From Lithospermum erythrorhizon (lineage: Eukaryota; Streptophyta; Magnoliopsida; Boraginales; Boraginaceae): DNA of 64,000 bases. The DNA is taken from the NCBI GenBank assembly GCA_019722365.1, contig JADFUC010001453.1:1302001-1366000 (forward strand). Reading direction: 5' to 3'. Below are positions 51,501 through 61,758 of this stretch, one piece after another; position 1 is the first letter of the stretch; the number at the start of each line of letters is the position of its first letter. The notes under the pieces were generated by a model that saw nothing but the letters and a program-made list of their open reading frames with translations, was not told the origin of the DNA and searched no databases. Made by a program: the position numbers and the translations under genes.

Positions 51501-52277
51501 CTCTATTAGAGTAGAGACTATAGACAGGAAATGTACACAAAATGAAAATCCAGACCTGCTCAAAACCAATGACAAGATTAGCCCACTCTATGTCCCTTGT
51601 GATTAGCAGGTTAGATCTTGCAAGAAGAGGTGCAACAAGGGCCTGAAAGAAATTTCAGTACCAATAACATGAGCTCTATTAGAGTAGAGATTAGAGAAGT
51701 ATATATATGCTGAAAAACAAGGGCTCAATCACACCTCTTCAGGAGAATAAGGTTCAAGGAGCCCAGTGATGGGTTGGGTGGTTGGTGGTTGCTTTAAAAC
51801 CGGCTTTCCAATGCTATAAGATTTATCCTCTGAAAGGGGTGTTGTTTCACGATAATCTGCAAACTCGCGGAACTTCAACTTTCTTCTGCCTTTAGACTTT
51901 TCTTTCTTCATATCTGCTACCCAAAGCCGAACAAAAAAATCCCTATTTAATTCTGGATTATTTTGTGCACTGTGGTTAAAGAAACGAGAAAAAACCATCC
52001 CATACTGCTTTAAGTTCCGATCTTTAACAACAGAACAGCAAGGGGACTTTAACAACTGTGGGATGGTAGTTGATAAGTGTTCGTCAGGAACATGTGTACT
52101 CGTATATGCAGCATTGGTTGATGAGGCTACTCCATATCCTCTTTCCGATTGGGCAGAAAAAGGGTTTCTGTCCAAGTTTGAGATACTATTCTGATGCTTC
52201 CTCACAGAAGAACACAGAACTGTACCATATTTGGGGTGGTCAAACAAACGGTATATCCCCTTTCTCCAGCCAGTCAT
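48590..52277 (-). CDS. Phospholipid scramblase-family protein (AIM25-like), 11 exons
   Basis: Encodes a plant scramblase-fold protein of the altered-inheritance-of-mitochondria-25 type, thought to act on membranes, probably mitochondrial. Exons: 52277-51735, 51642-51556, 50890-50849, 50757-50713, 50547-50482, 50377-50321, 50220-50159, 49914-49794, 49441-49370, 49291-49185 and 48620-48590. They join to 410 residues. Scramblase-domain marks in order: FSRFFNHSAQNN, TGLLEPYSPEEV, NLLITRDIEWANLVIGFEQ, RYAIIDA, RPFVASITDGLGNELFR, RRPFWWITSSIYAEI, FAVVENPGFWYWTFTLKDID, ILTDAGQYVIRFG, LTLSERAVAVALAVSLDNDY. The N-terminus (TGWRKGIYRLFDH) is basic and could be a mitochondrial presequence. One oddity: the donor after exon 6 reads AAG/GAAAGA where GTAAGA is expected. 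All other junctions are GT/AG. Confidence 0.88.
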
Positions 52278-54075
52278 ATTTTCTGAAACAAACAGACGAA
52301 AAATTATCAATATATGGGATTGACAAGCAACTCAGGCACAAATAACAATGGAAAACGCCAAGCACGTTAGGTTACGTTTAATATGATGGACAGGAATGAT
52401 TGAAGGAAATGAATCAATAATCAATATAGTGATGGAATGAATTACTGTAATTGTAACATGTATTTTTAGTCTAGTATGCTTGTAGGAGTGCATCTATTTA
52501 TTTGAGAAAATACACAAAATGTGATGCTGGGTTTGCTAATGAAGCAAACAAGAGCACCCTAAAAGACCCGTAGCAGAACATCAGCAAAGCACATCATGCA
52601 AAATCAATAGCATTTTCTCTTCATATACCACACAATAGACACAAACATATACACTTTTATATGTACCCCAAACTAAGCCTTATCCTACTCGGAAGTGTTG
52701 GCTATATGGAAGGACGACTCCATTCAGCTCTATGTTAGTCATTTCTTCCGTTAAGCCCATAGACTCGAGGTCATTGATATTGAGGCACTAGAGTATATCT
52801 AAAATTAATAAAATATGAATATGATTAAGTAACGAAATCATATATATACCAAGCACCTGTATTAGCAGTTAAAAAATGGAGAACGTGGAAGCCCCAGTTA
52901 ATGGCATAAATATAGAAAAAATAACTGGTAGTTCAGAATTGCATATGTAAAAAGATAACAGAAGTTTCAATAACTGAACATATTGCATTCATGTTTTGAT
53001 TTGTTAGAGAGCTCCGAACATTTGTTTAATCAAAATGGATGAACATAATTTACAAGCCTATTTGACAGAGATGAAATAGCCGAATATCAAACTACACACT
53101 GATTTAGAGTACAAAATCAATCACAATAAGACAACAAATAAACCTATCCAAAGCATCAGTGAGGTACGGCATGGTTGTGGGAAGAAGGCTCATTTTGATA
53201 TCTGCTAATTTACAACATCTGATTCTCATATTAATTTATACAAAAACGTTTTTTACAATAATAACAAATATTTTCACAAAAAGAGTGCTCTGAGACAAAA
53301 AATATTTTAAACACCAGGATCTAAAATAATAAACATCTAAAAAGTACATAAGGTTCTTAAAAAAATAAACATCTGATTCTCATTAATTTGGTAGAAATGA
53401 ATGATTGCATATGTTGAACGTTTCCTATAAATGATTCACGCTCTGGAATCATCGGATGGCTGAACTATTTCATTACATTGGCAATGGGAATTGGGCTGGA
53501 TGGACTTACTTGATGTTTTTCACCCCAGAAACCAAAATCAGCAAATTCAAGATGGAATACATTCTACTAGGGTGCCAACAAAATACAACCGATCGAACCG
53601 AACCGAAAATAACCGAAATTTCTAACCGACGGAATCGAATCGATTAGGTTCAAGGCCGAGAAAACCCAACTAATTTAGGTTTAGCCTTGAAATAAATATA
53701 ACCGAACCGATTTCTAAATTTTGTATTTTCGAATTTTTATTTATCATCGGGCTTCAAAATCTTATAAGATTTGCACGTTGCATATTTTAAGTTATTGTGG
53801 AATTTAATTTTGTTCATTATTTGTGATAATCTAACAAAAAGTTATAAATCTTTCTTAAAACTAATAATATAGTTAATACAAAATATGCACAAATAATGCA
53901 GATTAGATATCGAATGCCAGATGTAGGATCAGATAATTAATTTTAAAAGTTAAGCCTATCAACTTACATGATTAAATCTAGTTTAATAACTTAATTTGAG
54001 CTTCACAAGACAATACGTTCAAAACGCTCTCAAACCAAAATTTAATCGAAACCTAAGAGAGTAGCCCTAATTAGG
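52278..54075. other. Intergenic DNA upstream of the scramblase gene
   Basis: The first ~300 bases should contain the promoter and 5' UTR, but I see no convincing TATA box. The rest is AT-rich without a recognised gene, apart from the hAT-like end at 53567-53735. Confidence 0.5.
53567..53735 (+). mobile_element. Non-autonomous hAT-like fragment
   Basis: Begins TAGGGTGCCAAC and continues with ACCGATCGAACCGAACCGAA, AATAACCGAAAT and ATATAACCGAACCGAT. The TAGGG-TG-CAA start followed by AACCGAACCGAA text is a common signature of plant hAT-type MITEs. The opposite end was not found. Confidence 0.45.
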
Positions 54076-54583
54076 TTCTTAATAAGTTTTGAAGCTTAAT
54101 AACAATTCTTATATATTCTTTGATTAGTTTGAAGTTATAAATACAAGAAAGAATATATTTCCTTTATATCAATTATTTAACTATGAGATATTTTCACATA
54201 ATCAACCTTTATATTTCTGAATTTTTATCAAAATATTCATAACATTAAATACTACATACCATGCGAAGTTATACGTTAAAATTGAACATTAAAATAAATT
54301 ACTTGTACGATACAAGTCAAAATTAAGTTTTTAAAAGGATTAGTCAAAGCATTAAGTTAAATTGAGATTAAGATAGCATTTTTTTCAAAAAATAAACTAA
54401 AAATATACAATAATAATCAAGAAACTATTTAAGACCCATTTTAAATTAAAATTTAGACTTAATAATCTAATCCATTTTCATTTAGAGAGATGTCGATGGC
54501 CTAAAAACCTTATGAAAACTTCTTGATTAACTAAATTAAGATTCAAAGGTGCATTATTAGTCTGCACATGGTTAAGGTATATA
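54076..54583 (-). repeat. Right anchor of anonymous inverted repeat (pairs with 36950-37436)
   Basis: Reverse complement of the left anchor with scattered substitutions and small indels over about 500 bases. Shared text includes TAGAGAGATGTCGATGGCCT and GAAGCTTAATAACAATTC. It has no coding content, so its conservation only reflects the duplication. Confidence 0.8.
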
Positions 54584-55194
54584 CATTGATGATTTGCAAC
54601 TAACTATTATTTTTATAGATGATATAATTCGGAGTATGTTGATAAGTCTGTAAACTTATGAAAAGAAAAGACACCATCATCGAACTTTGCCAAGGTTTCC
54701 ATTCCATCACTTAATTTTTGTTGCTCCATTTCATCACCCAACTTCCGATAATTGGCAAATTTGGTCCCGACGTCAAAATGGCAATTAAAACACTAATAGC
54801 TATTGTGAAATGACTATTTTGCTCCCCCTATTTGTATCATTATGTATGAAATGACTATTTTGCTCCCCTCTATTTGCAAGTATGAAGTTTCAATTAAGGG
54901 TAAAATTGTTATTTTACTAAAAAAATTACTAATTTGACTAAAATACTCCTTACGGAGTTGGGCGCTTTTAACGCCATTTGACGTTTTACTCAAATTACAC
55001 AATAAAAACAAAATACTGAACGAACACTTTAAAAAATCGAAAATACTGAATGAAACCCGAATGAAAAGCTCAATAACTATTAAATGATTTTAGCCCTATA
55101 TTGTAATATGTAGTATAGTTGACTAATGTTTCAATTTGCGGTAAATGTATAATCTAAGGATGACTCATTCATTCACGGGAGAAAATTGATTACT
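54584..55194. other. Intergenic DNA with a short duplicated motif
   Basis: No gene. GAAATGACTATTTTGCTCCC occurs twice about 40 bases apart (54809-54870). The rest is AT-rich. Confidence 0.55.
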
Positions 55195-55712
55195 TCCATG
55201 TGATGTAGATTTGAATTATGTGAATGCATATTCTTTCATATTTGATCTTTTATGCATTAATTATATATAAAAAAAAAACTCTTACATTAAATAAGATTCA
55301 ACTTCAACTGATGAATTTTCCAACGATTGTCTTCAATTAAAAGAGATGAGATCGATGAGATAATTTTATGCAAAGATCTACTAAGATCATCATGAAACCT
55401 ACAAATGGAACTAGTAATGAAATTGTTGCCTACTCTAGGAGTGCAAAAAAACTAGTCCAAGATTATCCAATGCACCCTACTCCCGCAACTTCTGCAGCTC
55501 GCTTCACCATCTCCGTGTAAGCTGCACGTCGTTTTCTGAGCCTCTTGAAATGAGCTATTCTTAATCTGCAAATTGACAAAAGAGTAATTTGTGAGCAAAA
55601 TATATGTTTGCATGCACAGATAAAGGCTCCTACAGATATACAGATATGTATACCTGCATCGAAAGCATTGTCGCAAATCGCATGCGGATTCTTCGCATCC
55701 CGCCTGTAGGTA
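55195..55712 (-). pseudogene. Divergent HAC TAZ2/C-terminal tail fragment
   Basis: On the minus strand, the end of a TAZ2 exon (55706-55661) reads GCEESACDLRQCFRCR against [15 protein letters not shown]. It is followed by a GTATAC donor, a homologous intron with TTTGCAG acceptor, and a last exon (about 55568-55475) encoding LRIAHFKRLRKRRAAYTEMV then KRAAEVAGVGCIG before a stop. Relative to HAC the last exon has deletions of about 15 and 3 bases, both frame-preserving. Its 3' flank also matches HAC's. Because frame and splice sites survive despite clear divergence, it may still be an exon pair; see the junction with the GrpE gene. Confidence 0.75.
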
Positions 55713-55839
55713 GAACCAAAACAGTTGCTATAATGCATGATATAATAAATCGACTTTCAGCTTCAAGAGTATGCAAAGAGAAGATTATATAGGCGTTTCT
55801 CTCCAGCATCACAAAAAAAGTTTCATTTCGAAGAAGTAC

Positions 55840-58420
55840 CTTCAGAACAGCAGCAACTGTCCCAGCAGGCTTGGAAGGGTTAGGTACTTGAAACATGGCA
55901 TTATGTTTGTTTGGGTCAAATTGCTCATTCAGAGGGTCAAACTTTTCGACGCCTGCCTTCTTGAGTACCAAATAAAGAATGAAACATTAGCTAAGGCCGA
56001 TGCATTGCACTGCATCGAATCAATACTCCCTCCGCTCCTCAAAACGACGATGCTTTTTAAATTTAACGCATTACCAAACATTGGTAATATCTTCACCTTA
56101 TTTACCCTTATGACAACTTTTTATTTAAGTGTCTAAGAAGTAATTAATGATGTCAATTAAAAGCAACAAAGGTGGATATAAAGAAAAAGTATAAAATTAC
56201 CTTTGAAATGTAAAATCAATATTTTATATTAAAGAACATTAGGCTAAAACATCAATCATTTAGATTTAGAGAGATTTGAAGTTCTCTCTAGCCATAATAA
56301 ACTCTATGCATCCAAATTCCAGTGTAGGAGCTTATTATCCTAAAGTTTGGCGACAATCTGATATGCATTGAAGCAGGTAGTGTAGTGCGCAACAAATGAC
56401 TTAAATGAGACAACTTCAGATCTTAAGAAAAGTCAAATCTCCCACTTCCATTGGGACAGAGCTAGTATTCAAATGCATTGATATACATGGATCAACAGTA
56501 GGGTAACTCAATAGGTGCATGTACCTCTGCCAGCTGCTTATCAGTCATTTCAACTCCTTCGAGAAGAGTTTTCAGTAGAGGGCCAGCTCCTGCTGTATCT
56601 GCAGATTGATTCATTCTGGCACTCCCTTCTATTAACAGAACCAGCTCTGCTTAGATTATCTGCAACATCAAGAAGTCCTTGCAAAATTCTGCAGCATTCA
56701 TACCAAAAATAGGAAAATGAGATTAGCACCTATTGATCAAAGTCATCAAACCATTGCTTGAACCAGGACTGCAATACATAAACATGCACAATGCTTTAGA
56801 CTAAAATGCCAAAATTCTGTATTGCATATTTTTTTGAGTTTTCGGCTTCACGTTTAGTTCTACCCATGACATTCTCCATCTCAGCAAATGCACGACATAC
56901 TTATCCTCATGTTTTGAAATTCTTCGTGCTTCATCTTTAGTATTTCCTCCTTCTCAGACACAAGTTTCACCAGGTCATCCCTTGAAAGATCCTCCAAATC
57001 TAAATCCAAATCTGAATCTGAAATGTATATTTGCTTATTAGCGATTATCTTCCTTATGACAGTCTTAAACATGTTGTATCAAAGTTGTAGATAAGAACCT
57101 GATTCATTCTCTTCCCTGAAGCTTGGCCTCGCAGTGGCTGATTCTTCAGCATTTTCATTTAGACCCTCGTTCTCAGCTCCCTTCCCCTGTTCACTTCCAG
57201 ATTTGGTAGTTTCCTTCTCATTAGGTTGTGGCGCTGCAGTAGAAGAGAAACGAAATCTCCCGATAACAGATCCATCGAAGACTGAAAGATGCTGCAGAGA
57301 CACTGGATCAGCAACCACCTACAAAGAAAAGGCAGACTCTTTATCCCTCAAAACAACAAGTGCAAAACCCGTGCCACCAGCCATGTAACAAAAAAATGGA
57401 AGATGAGCTGCACATAATGATAAAAGTTCCCAACCTTTTCCTAATCAAATAATGTCACAGACAAATTGCACAAAAAAGTCTAAAATTTTCTTCAAGATTA
57501 TAGTGTCGTACACTTGCTTATGCTAATAGTAACACAATATGATAAAGAGGGATAATTTTCAGATGACTTCCAGGTACCAACACCCAACATACCAGTGTGT
57601 TTGGACTTAATTAGCTAATTTTCAGATACCACAATGCCCAGCGAAGCCAAACAGGGAAAATTGACAGCTTCTTAAGCATTTTCGAGCAAAACCTTTTCTT
57701 GAGCATCTTATAAGTTTACTCCTCCAGAAACCATTAACGTTGGAGCTTTCTCAACAACAATCCAATGAAAAGACTCAATCAAATACCATCAAACTAAGAC
57801 ATATGCTAAAGAGATCATCATCCTAGACTAAAAGGCTCCAAACACATACGAGAAAGCTCAGATTGGCGTAATTAACGACAATTCCCTACCATATGGTGCT
57901 CGTTTCGGGGCATGTAAACCTACTATACCATAAATCAAGCATCCCTAACATACTACTCAATGAAGTCCTAATTAAAATATAAAAGAGCCCAATTGAAACC
58001 TTCTCATTTTACATAACAGTTTAAAAAGCTCAATCATAATAAAAACGCTATCTTTATCCATCAATTACACCAATACTAAGCAATAGTCAATGAAATTAAT
58101 CAAAAATAACAAACTTTCTTAAACCCTCGCAAAACCCAACTTGGATTAATCAACCAAAAACAATAAAAATGCTGTCTTTATTCATTAATTACTCGAATAA
58201 AAAGCAACAGTCACTAAAATTAATAGAAAACAACAAAAATTATTAACATCTAGCAAAACCCAACTTGGATTAACAAACAAACAGTAATAAAAATAAAAAA
58301 TAAAATGAAAATGGAAACCTTGAATCAGATTTGGTTAATGAATGAAATGATTCGAGACAGCAAAAGCAATGAATTGCTGCTTTGAGATGCTACGCTTCGT
58401 GACAACCTTAATGTGAGTCT
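55840..58420 (-). pseudogene. Mitochondrial GrpE (Mge1) gene, damaged, last exon missing
   Basis: GrpE is the nucleotide-exchange factor for mitochondrial Hsp70. Recognisable minus-strand exons: a presequence region near 58418-58345 (SRLTLRLSRSVASQ, with no ATG in frame just before it); 57318-57099 (VVADPVSLQHLSVFDGS and an acidic linker); 57017-~56915 (DLSRDDLVKLVSEKEEILK); ~56905-56815 (AEMENVMGRTKREAEN, with two apparent single-base losses just upstream); ~56690-56525 (LLDVADNLSRAGSV, then after a frameshift DTAGAGPLLKTLLEGVEMTD); and ~55969-55840 (KAGVEKFDPLNEQFDPNKHN, then PSKPAGTVAAVLK). The acceptor before the last of these reads TTTG/GTAC, without AG. The usual terminal exon (SGYTL-x-DRVIRPAEVGV) is absent; the HAC tail fragment stands in its place. 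It looks like a damaged gene, unless several lesions are consensus errors. Confidence 0.75.
56021..56060 (+). mobile_element. Stowaway-like MITE end in a GrpE intron
   Basis: TACTCCCTCCGCTCCTCAAA followed by ACGACGATGC is the usual terminal text of plant Stowaway-type elements. I did not find the second inverted end, so this may be a truncated copy. Confidence 0.4.
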
Positions 58421-59345
58421 GCTAACAAAGGAAGAGGGTTTTAGGGGTACAACAAGAATAAGATGAATCAATCAAAATATTGTTTCGTGACCATTAGTAC
58501 TATTGTTATCCAATCGGGTTTCGAGGATTATCGATCAATAATCAATCGAATGTATATTATAGACTGTTTTCTTTTTGCTTGAGAGAAAGATAATAAAATT
58601 TATGATTTTATATAGTATCTTTATTTTTACCTTTAATTAATTAAATGAGCATCTTAAATGTAACTCGAATTTATTATGGTCGTATTGTAAATTGCATTTA
58701 AACGAGAGCACCCAAAATTAACTAAAGAACCACTGAGCTTAAATTAAATTCACAAAGATATTACTTATCAAATTTATAATAACGGCGACCGATTTTTGGG
58801 AAAAAAATTAAGAATAAAAATTGAGTAATGTAAATTTAGTTGTCAAATCTCTTGTTAAAGTGGAGATGAATTTACAGTATGTACAGTATCTTCATAATTA
58901 TAAATTACCTGTATTAATTTAGTTTGTTAATACAACCCATCAATTGGGGCTGAATATGTGGTTCCTGATGATGAATGAGCATTTTAAGTCAAATACTCCA
59001 AAGAAAAACAAATACTGTAAAATATTAAGAATGGAGTACATGGCAGGCAGATTTCTATCAACTAGAATAATATACAGTAATTACTAAATCACAAAACCAA
59101 CTCTCTGATATAATTCTATTATGTACCAGCAAGCAATAAAGTGAAACATAAAACAAGAAGATACAAAGGAATCGAATGAATTCCTCTCCAGTCTTGCTGC
59201 TGTCTGCAGTCACCATGTTGGAGCCAAAACTAGCTCGTCGATCTGCCACCAATCCAAACGGGCAGATTTCTTACTCGCGGTGCATTAGTAGTCCGTAACC
59301 AGAGAACTAGTGACAATTGTATAACAAATATAGTATGAAGTGAAC
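58421..59345. other. Intergenic DNA between GrpE and the DUF3537 gene
   Basis: AT-rich; no exon placed with confidence. A minus-strand open stretch near 59245-59100 (RRASFGSNMVTADSSKTGEE) follows a GGCAG acceptor in phase with the upstream DUF3537 exon, but I do not recognise it as family sequence. Confidence 0.4.
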
Positions 59346-59747
59346 CTCTGTCTAGCATGAAGCCATAAAGTGTAACACCAGCTTTGTTGTTCTCAAAGTA
59401 CGTCGCTGCAACAAAAAGTTATCAATAATTTTGAGGCATAGTTCAGTATTATGAGATCGATTAATCAGCTTACCTAAGGCTTGTCTTTTCTGAAATGAGA
59501 TTGTGCTATATGCATATGATGGTATAATATTGGAGTTATCCAATTCATCTTCTTCATCACCGACATCATTGTCAGATGATCCCTCTGCAATGGGAAAAAT
59601 ATGGTTGCCACTAGTCCGACGAGCTACTGGAGTTTCAATCTCAGCTGAATCAACGGTGGCACAACATGCCATTTTGTTGCAAGGCATGTCACAGCTTGTG
59701 CCTTGTGAGTGATTTTTGTTGCGCTTCTCATTAGTGCTGCTAGAAGA
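59346..59747 (-). pseudogene. 3' part of a DUF3537 (gustatory-receptor-like) gene
   Basis: Two minus-strand exons. 59747-59474 starts after a GTCAG acceptor and encodes KAQAVTCLATKWHV in one frame, then, after a one-base shift near 59664, CATVDSAEIETPVARR, an acidic linker and IPSYAYSTISFQKRQAL. 59405-59346, joined in phase, reads ATYFENNKAGVTLYGFMLDR. The QKRQALATY...G-x-T-x-YGF-x-x-DR pattern is what I know from the C-terminal membrane end of plant DUF3537 proteins, relatives of animal gustatory receptors. No upstream membrane exons are seen before 60 kb, and the final helix is not found, so the gene is partial and shifted. Family assignment is from memory of the motif and is moderate only. 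Confidence 0.5.
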
Positions 59748-60865
59748 CTGACAGAGCATAACTGCATATAAACAGATGGACATATTAGGGAAAATACTAG
59801 TACGTCGGCTCAATCAATACGACATCACTCTGGTTTTTATTATGGAAAATAGAATTCAAATATAGTTAGAAAAATCTCTAATTAATTGCCAGCAAAAGTG
59901 GAAACGGTATAATGCATTGTTTTTCCATTTATTAATTCCAATTTATAAAATTCCTAAAATATCCCTCCAATGCATATAACTGTTGGATGAGAATTTTAAT
60001 TAAGATGTTGATCTAATGGTGTGGTGTGGACTTAAACACCATACTTAAGCTAATCCTTAAGCACCTAAGTTGAAACTCATCCCGTAGATACAAAATATCT
60101 ATAATTTGAATGGTTACCATCTCTTAAGGTAAGCCATTCATTTCTATTCATGTACATGTATTGTGATTTAATGGGGACATTGTTAATTGCCTTGTAGTAA
60201 TTGCAACCCCTGAAGAATATACATATGAACGTTGAACTTACCTGGTGAGCATATTTAATTTGTAATAATGAATTGTTTTGAAAATAATTAAGATTCCTGA
60301 TACTAAATCCAAAACCTGCAATAGTGTCTAGTCATGTTACTGGCTGCAATTGTGGGGCAAGGTTGCCAACTTCTTCAGGAATGCGTATTCATTGATGTGG
60401 TTCATTACAAATGAGTAAACTTGTTATAACACGGCACTTGGAGGAGTTCGACTACTAGATCATTTCATGATATTTTCAATTAAAAACAAGTGCAATAGAT
60501 CTAGTATTTTTGTTTATGATGTTATTTTTTCAAGATTTCAAAACTTGTATGTTCAACAATTATGTAATAGTTCATTTATGATTTTAATATAAGTTTAATT
60601 ATATAAAAAAAAGTAAAGTCTTTATATGGAAATATACCAATAATGAAAATTTCCCTAAAACTTTTTATGCAATAGACTCATAAAGAAATAAATTAATAAA
60701 ATTGTATTACTTTTTCCAATTAAGAATGATTGTCGCCAAAATCGATGATTTTTACCATCAATTACTAATTATTCATTATTATAATAAATATAAAATTTAT
60801 ATATAGATTCATCTTTAAAAATAGCTTATAATATTATTTTTGAAATTATAGTTTAAGATTAATTA

Positions 60866-61092
60866 ATATTATTATTTTTCATTATAAATATTATTATTAT
60901 TTAATTTTTATTATTATTGTTATTATTATATTTATTAGTTATTATCATATATTTATTATTATGTTTATTATTTTATTATTGTTGTTTATATTGTTTTTAT
61001 TTTTATTATTTTTATTATTATTGTTATTATTATTGTTATTATTATATTTATTATTATCATTATGTTTATTTTTATTTTTATTATTATGATTT
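60866..61092. repeat. (TTA)n-type imperfect microsatellite
   Basis: About 225 bases almost wholly of TTA/TTG/TTT triplets. It gives a spurious Leu/Tyr/Phe-rich reading frame that is not a gene. Confidence 0.9.
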
Positions 61093-61439
61093 TCCTTTTG
61101 CCAAAATATATTAAGTGATATGTATGAAAATATCGCAATTACTTCTAACAGTGTATATAAAATTTTGTATATATTTTAAATTTTTGTTTAGTCTTAATCT
61201 AGATTTCCAACCAAATTATTTTTCTATGGGTAGAAGGTTCTACCTATTTAGACTACACAAAAATTTATAATATATATAAAATTCCATATTTGTAGTATTT
61301 AAAACACACACACAAAATTGTGCTATTTTGGGTCCAATTAAAGGAATTTAGGTTGGAAATCTGGATTTCGGGCTTAATTTGATATTTTTCATCAAAAAAT
61401 GATGTTTTTTGGCCTTAATTTGCGTTTTTTAATCTAAAT

Positions 61440-61535
61440 TGTTGGAAAAAGTGGGCGAAAAAGTCCGGAAAGTTGGCCGGAAAGTGGCCAAAAAGTGTTC
61501 TGAGAGTGGCCAGAAAAGTGGCCGGAATCAGGCGT
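61440..61535 (+). repeat. AGTGGCCGGAA minisatellite
   Basis: Imperfect repeats of AAAGTGGCC or AAAGTTGGCCGG, about six units of 10-16 bases, in otherwise AT-rich DNA. Confidence 0.6.
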
Positions 61536-61758
61536 TGATCAGGGTTGACTAATTAAAATTGCATTTTAACCCCAAAAGGTCTTCAAAATTACATCTTCAC
61601 CCCAAAATTGTCCCCAAAACGTTTGAAAACATTAGTTGTTAACAGAACCATTATTTTAGGGACTAAATGCGAATAAAACGGGAACTAAATCTGTAACAGT
61701 TCCACTTACTGGGACCAAATTATACTATGACCACACTTATTACTAGGACCATTGGTGT

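Larger units (their letters stand above)
59748..61758. other. Intergenic DNA with microsatellite and GGCC-rich minisatellite
   Basis: No gene recognised. It includes a long TTA/TTG trinucleotide-like tract (60866-61092) and a short minisatellite (61440-61535). DUF3537 upstream exons would be expected in 59.8-60.4 kb, but I found none. Confidence 0.5.

Noticed and set aside
55195..55712. HAC tail fragment as a recent copy of the HAC gene at 20.5-30.0 kb
   Set aside because: Coding divergence and the separate 15- and 3-base deletions are too great next to the near-identical start of the 4.7-kb direct duplicate; it is older or from another paralogue.
60917..61114. Leu/Tyr/Phe-rich open frame resembling a membrane peptide
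   Set aside because: It is a translation of the TTA-type microsatellite; no start context or homology.
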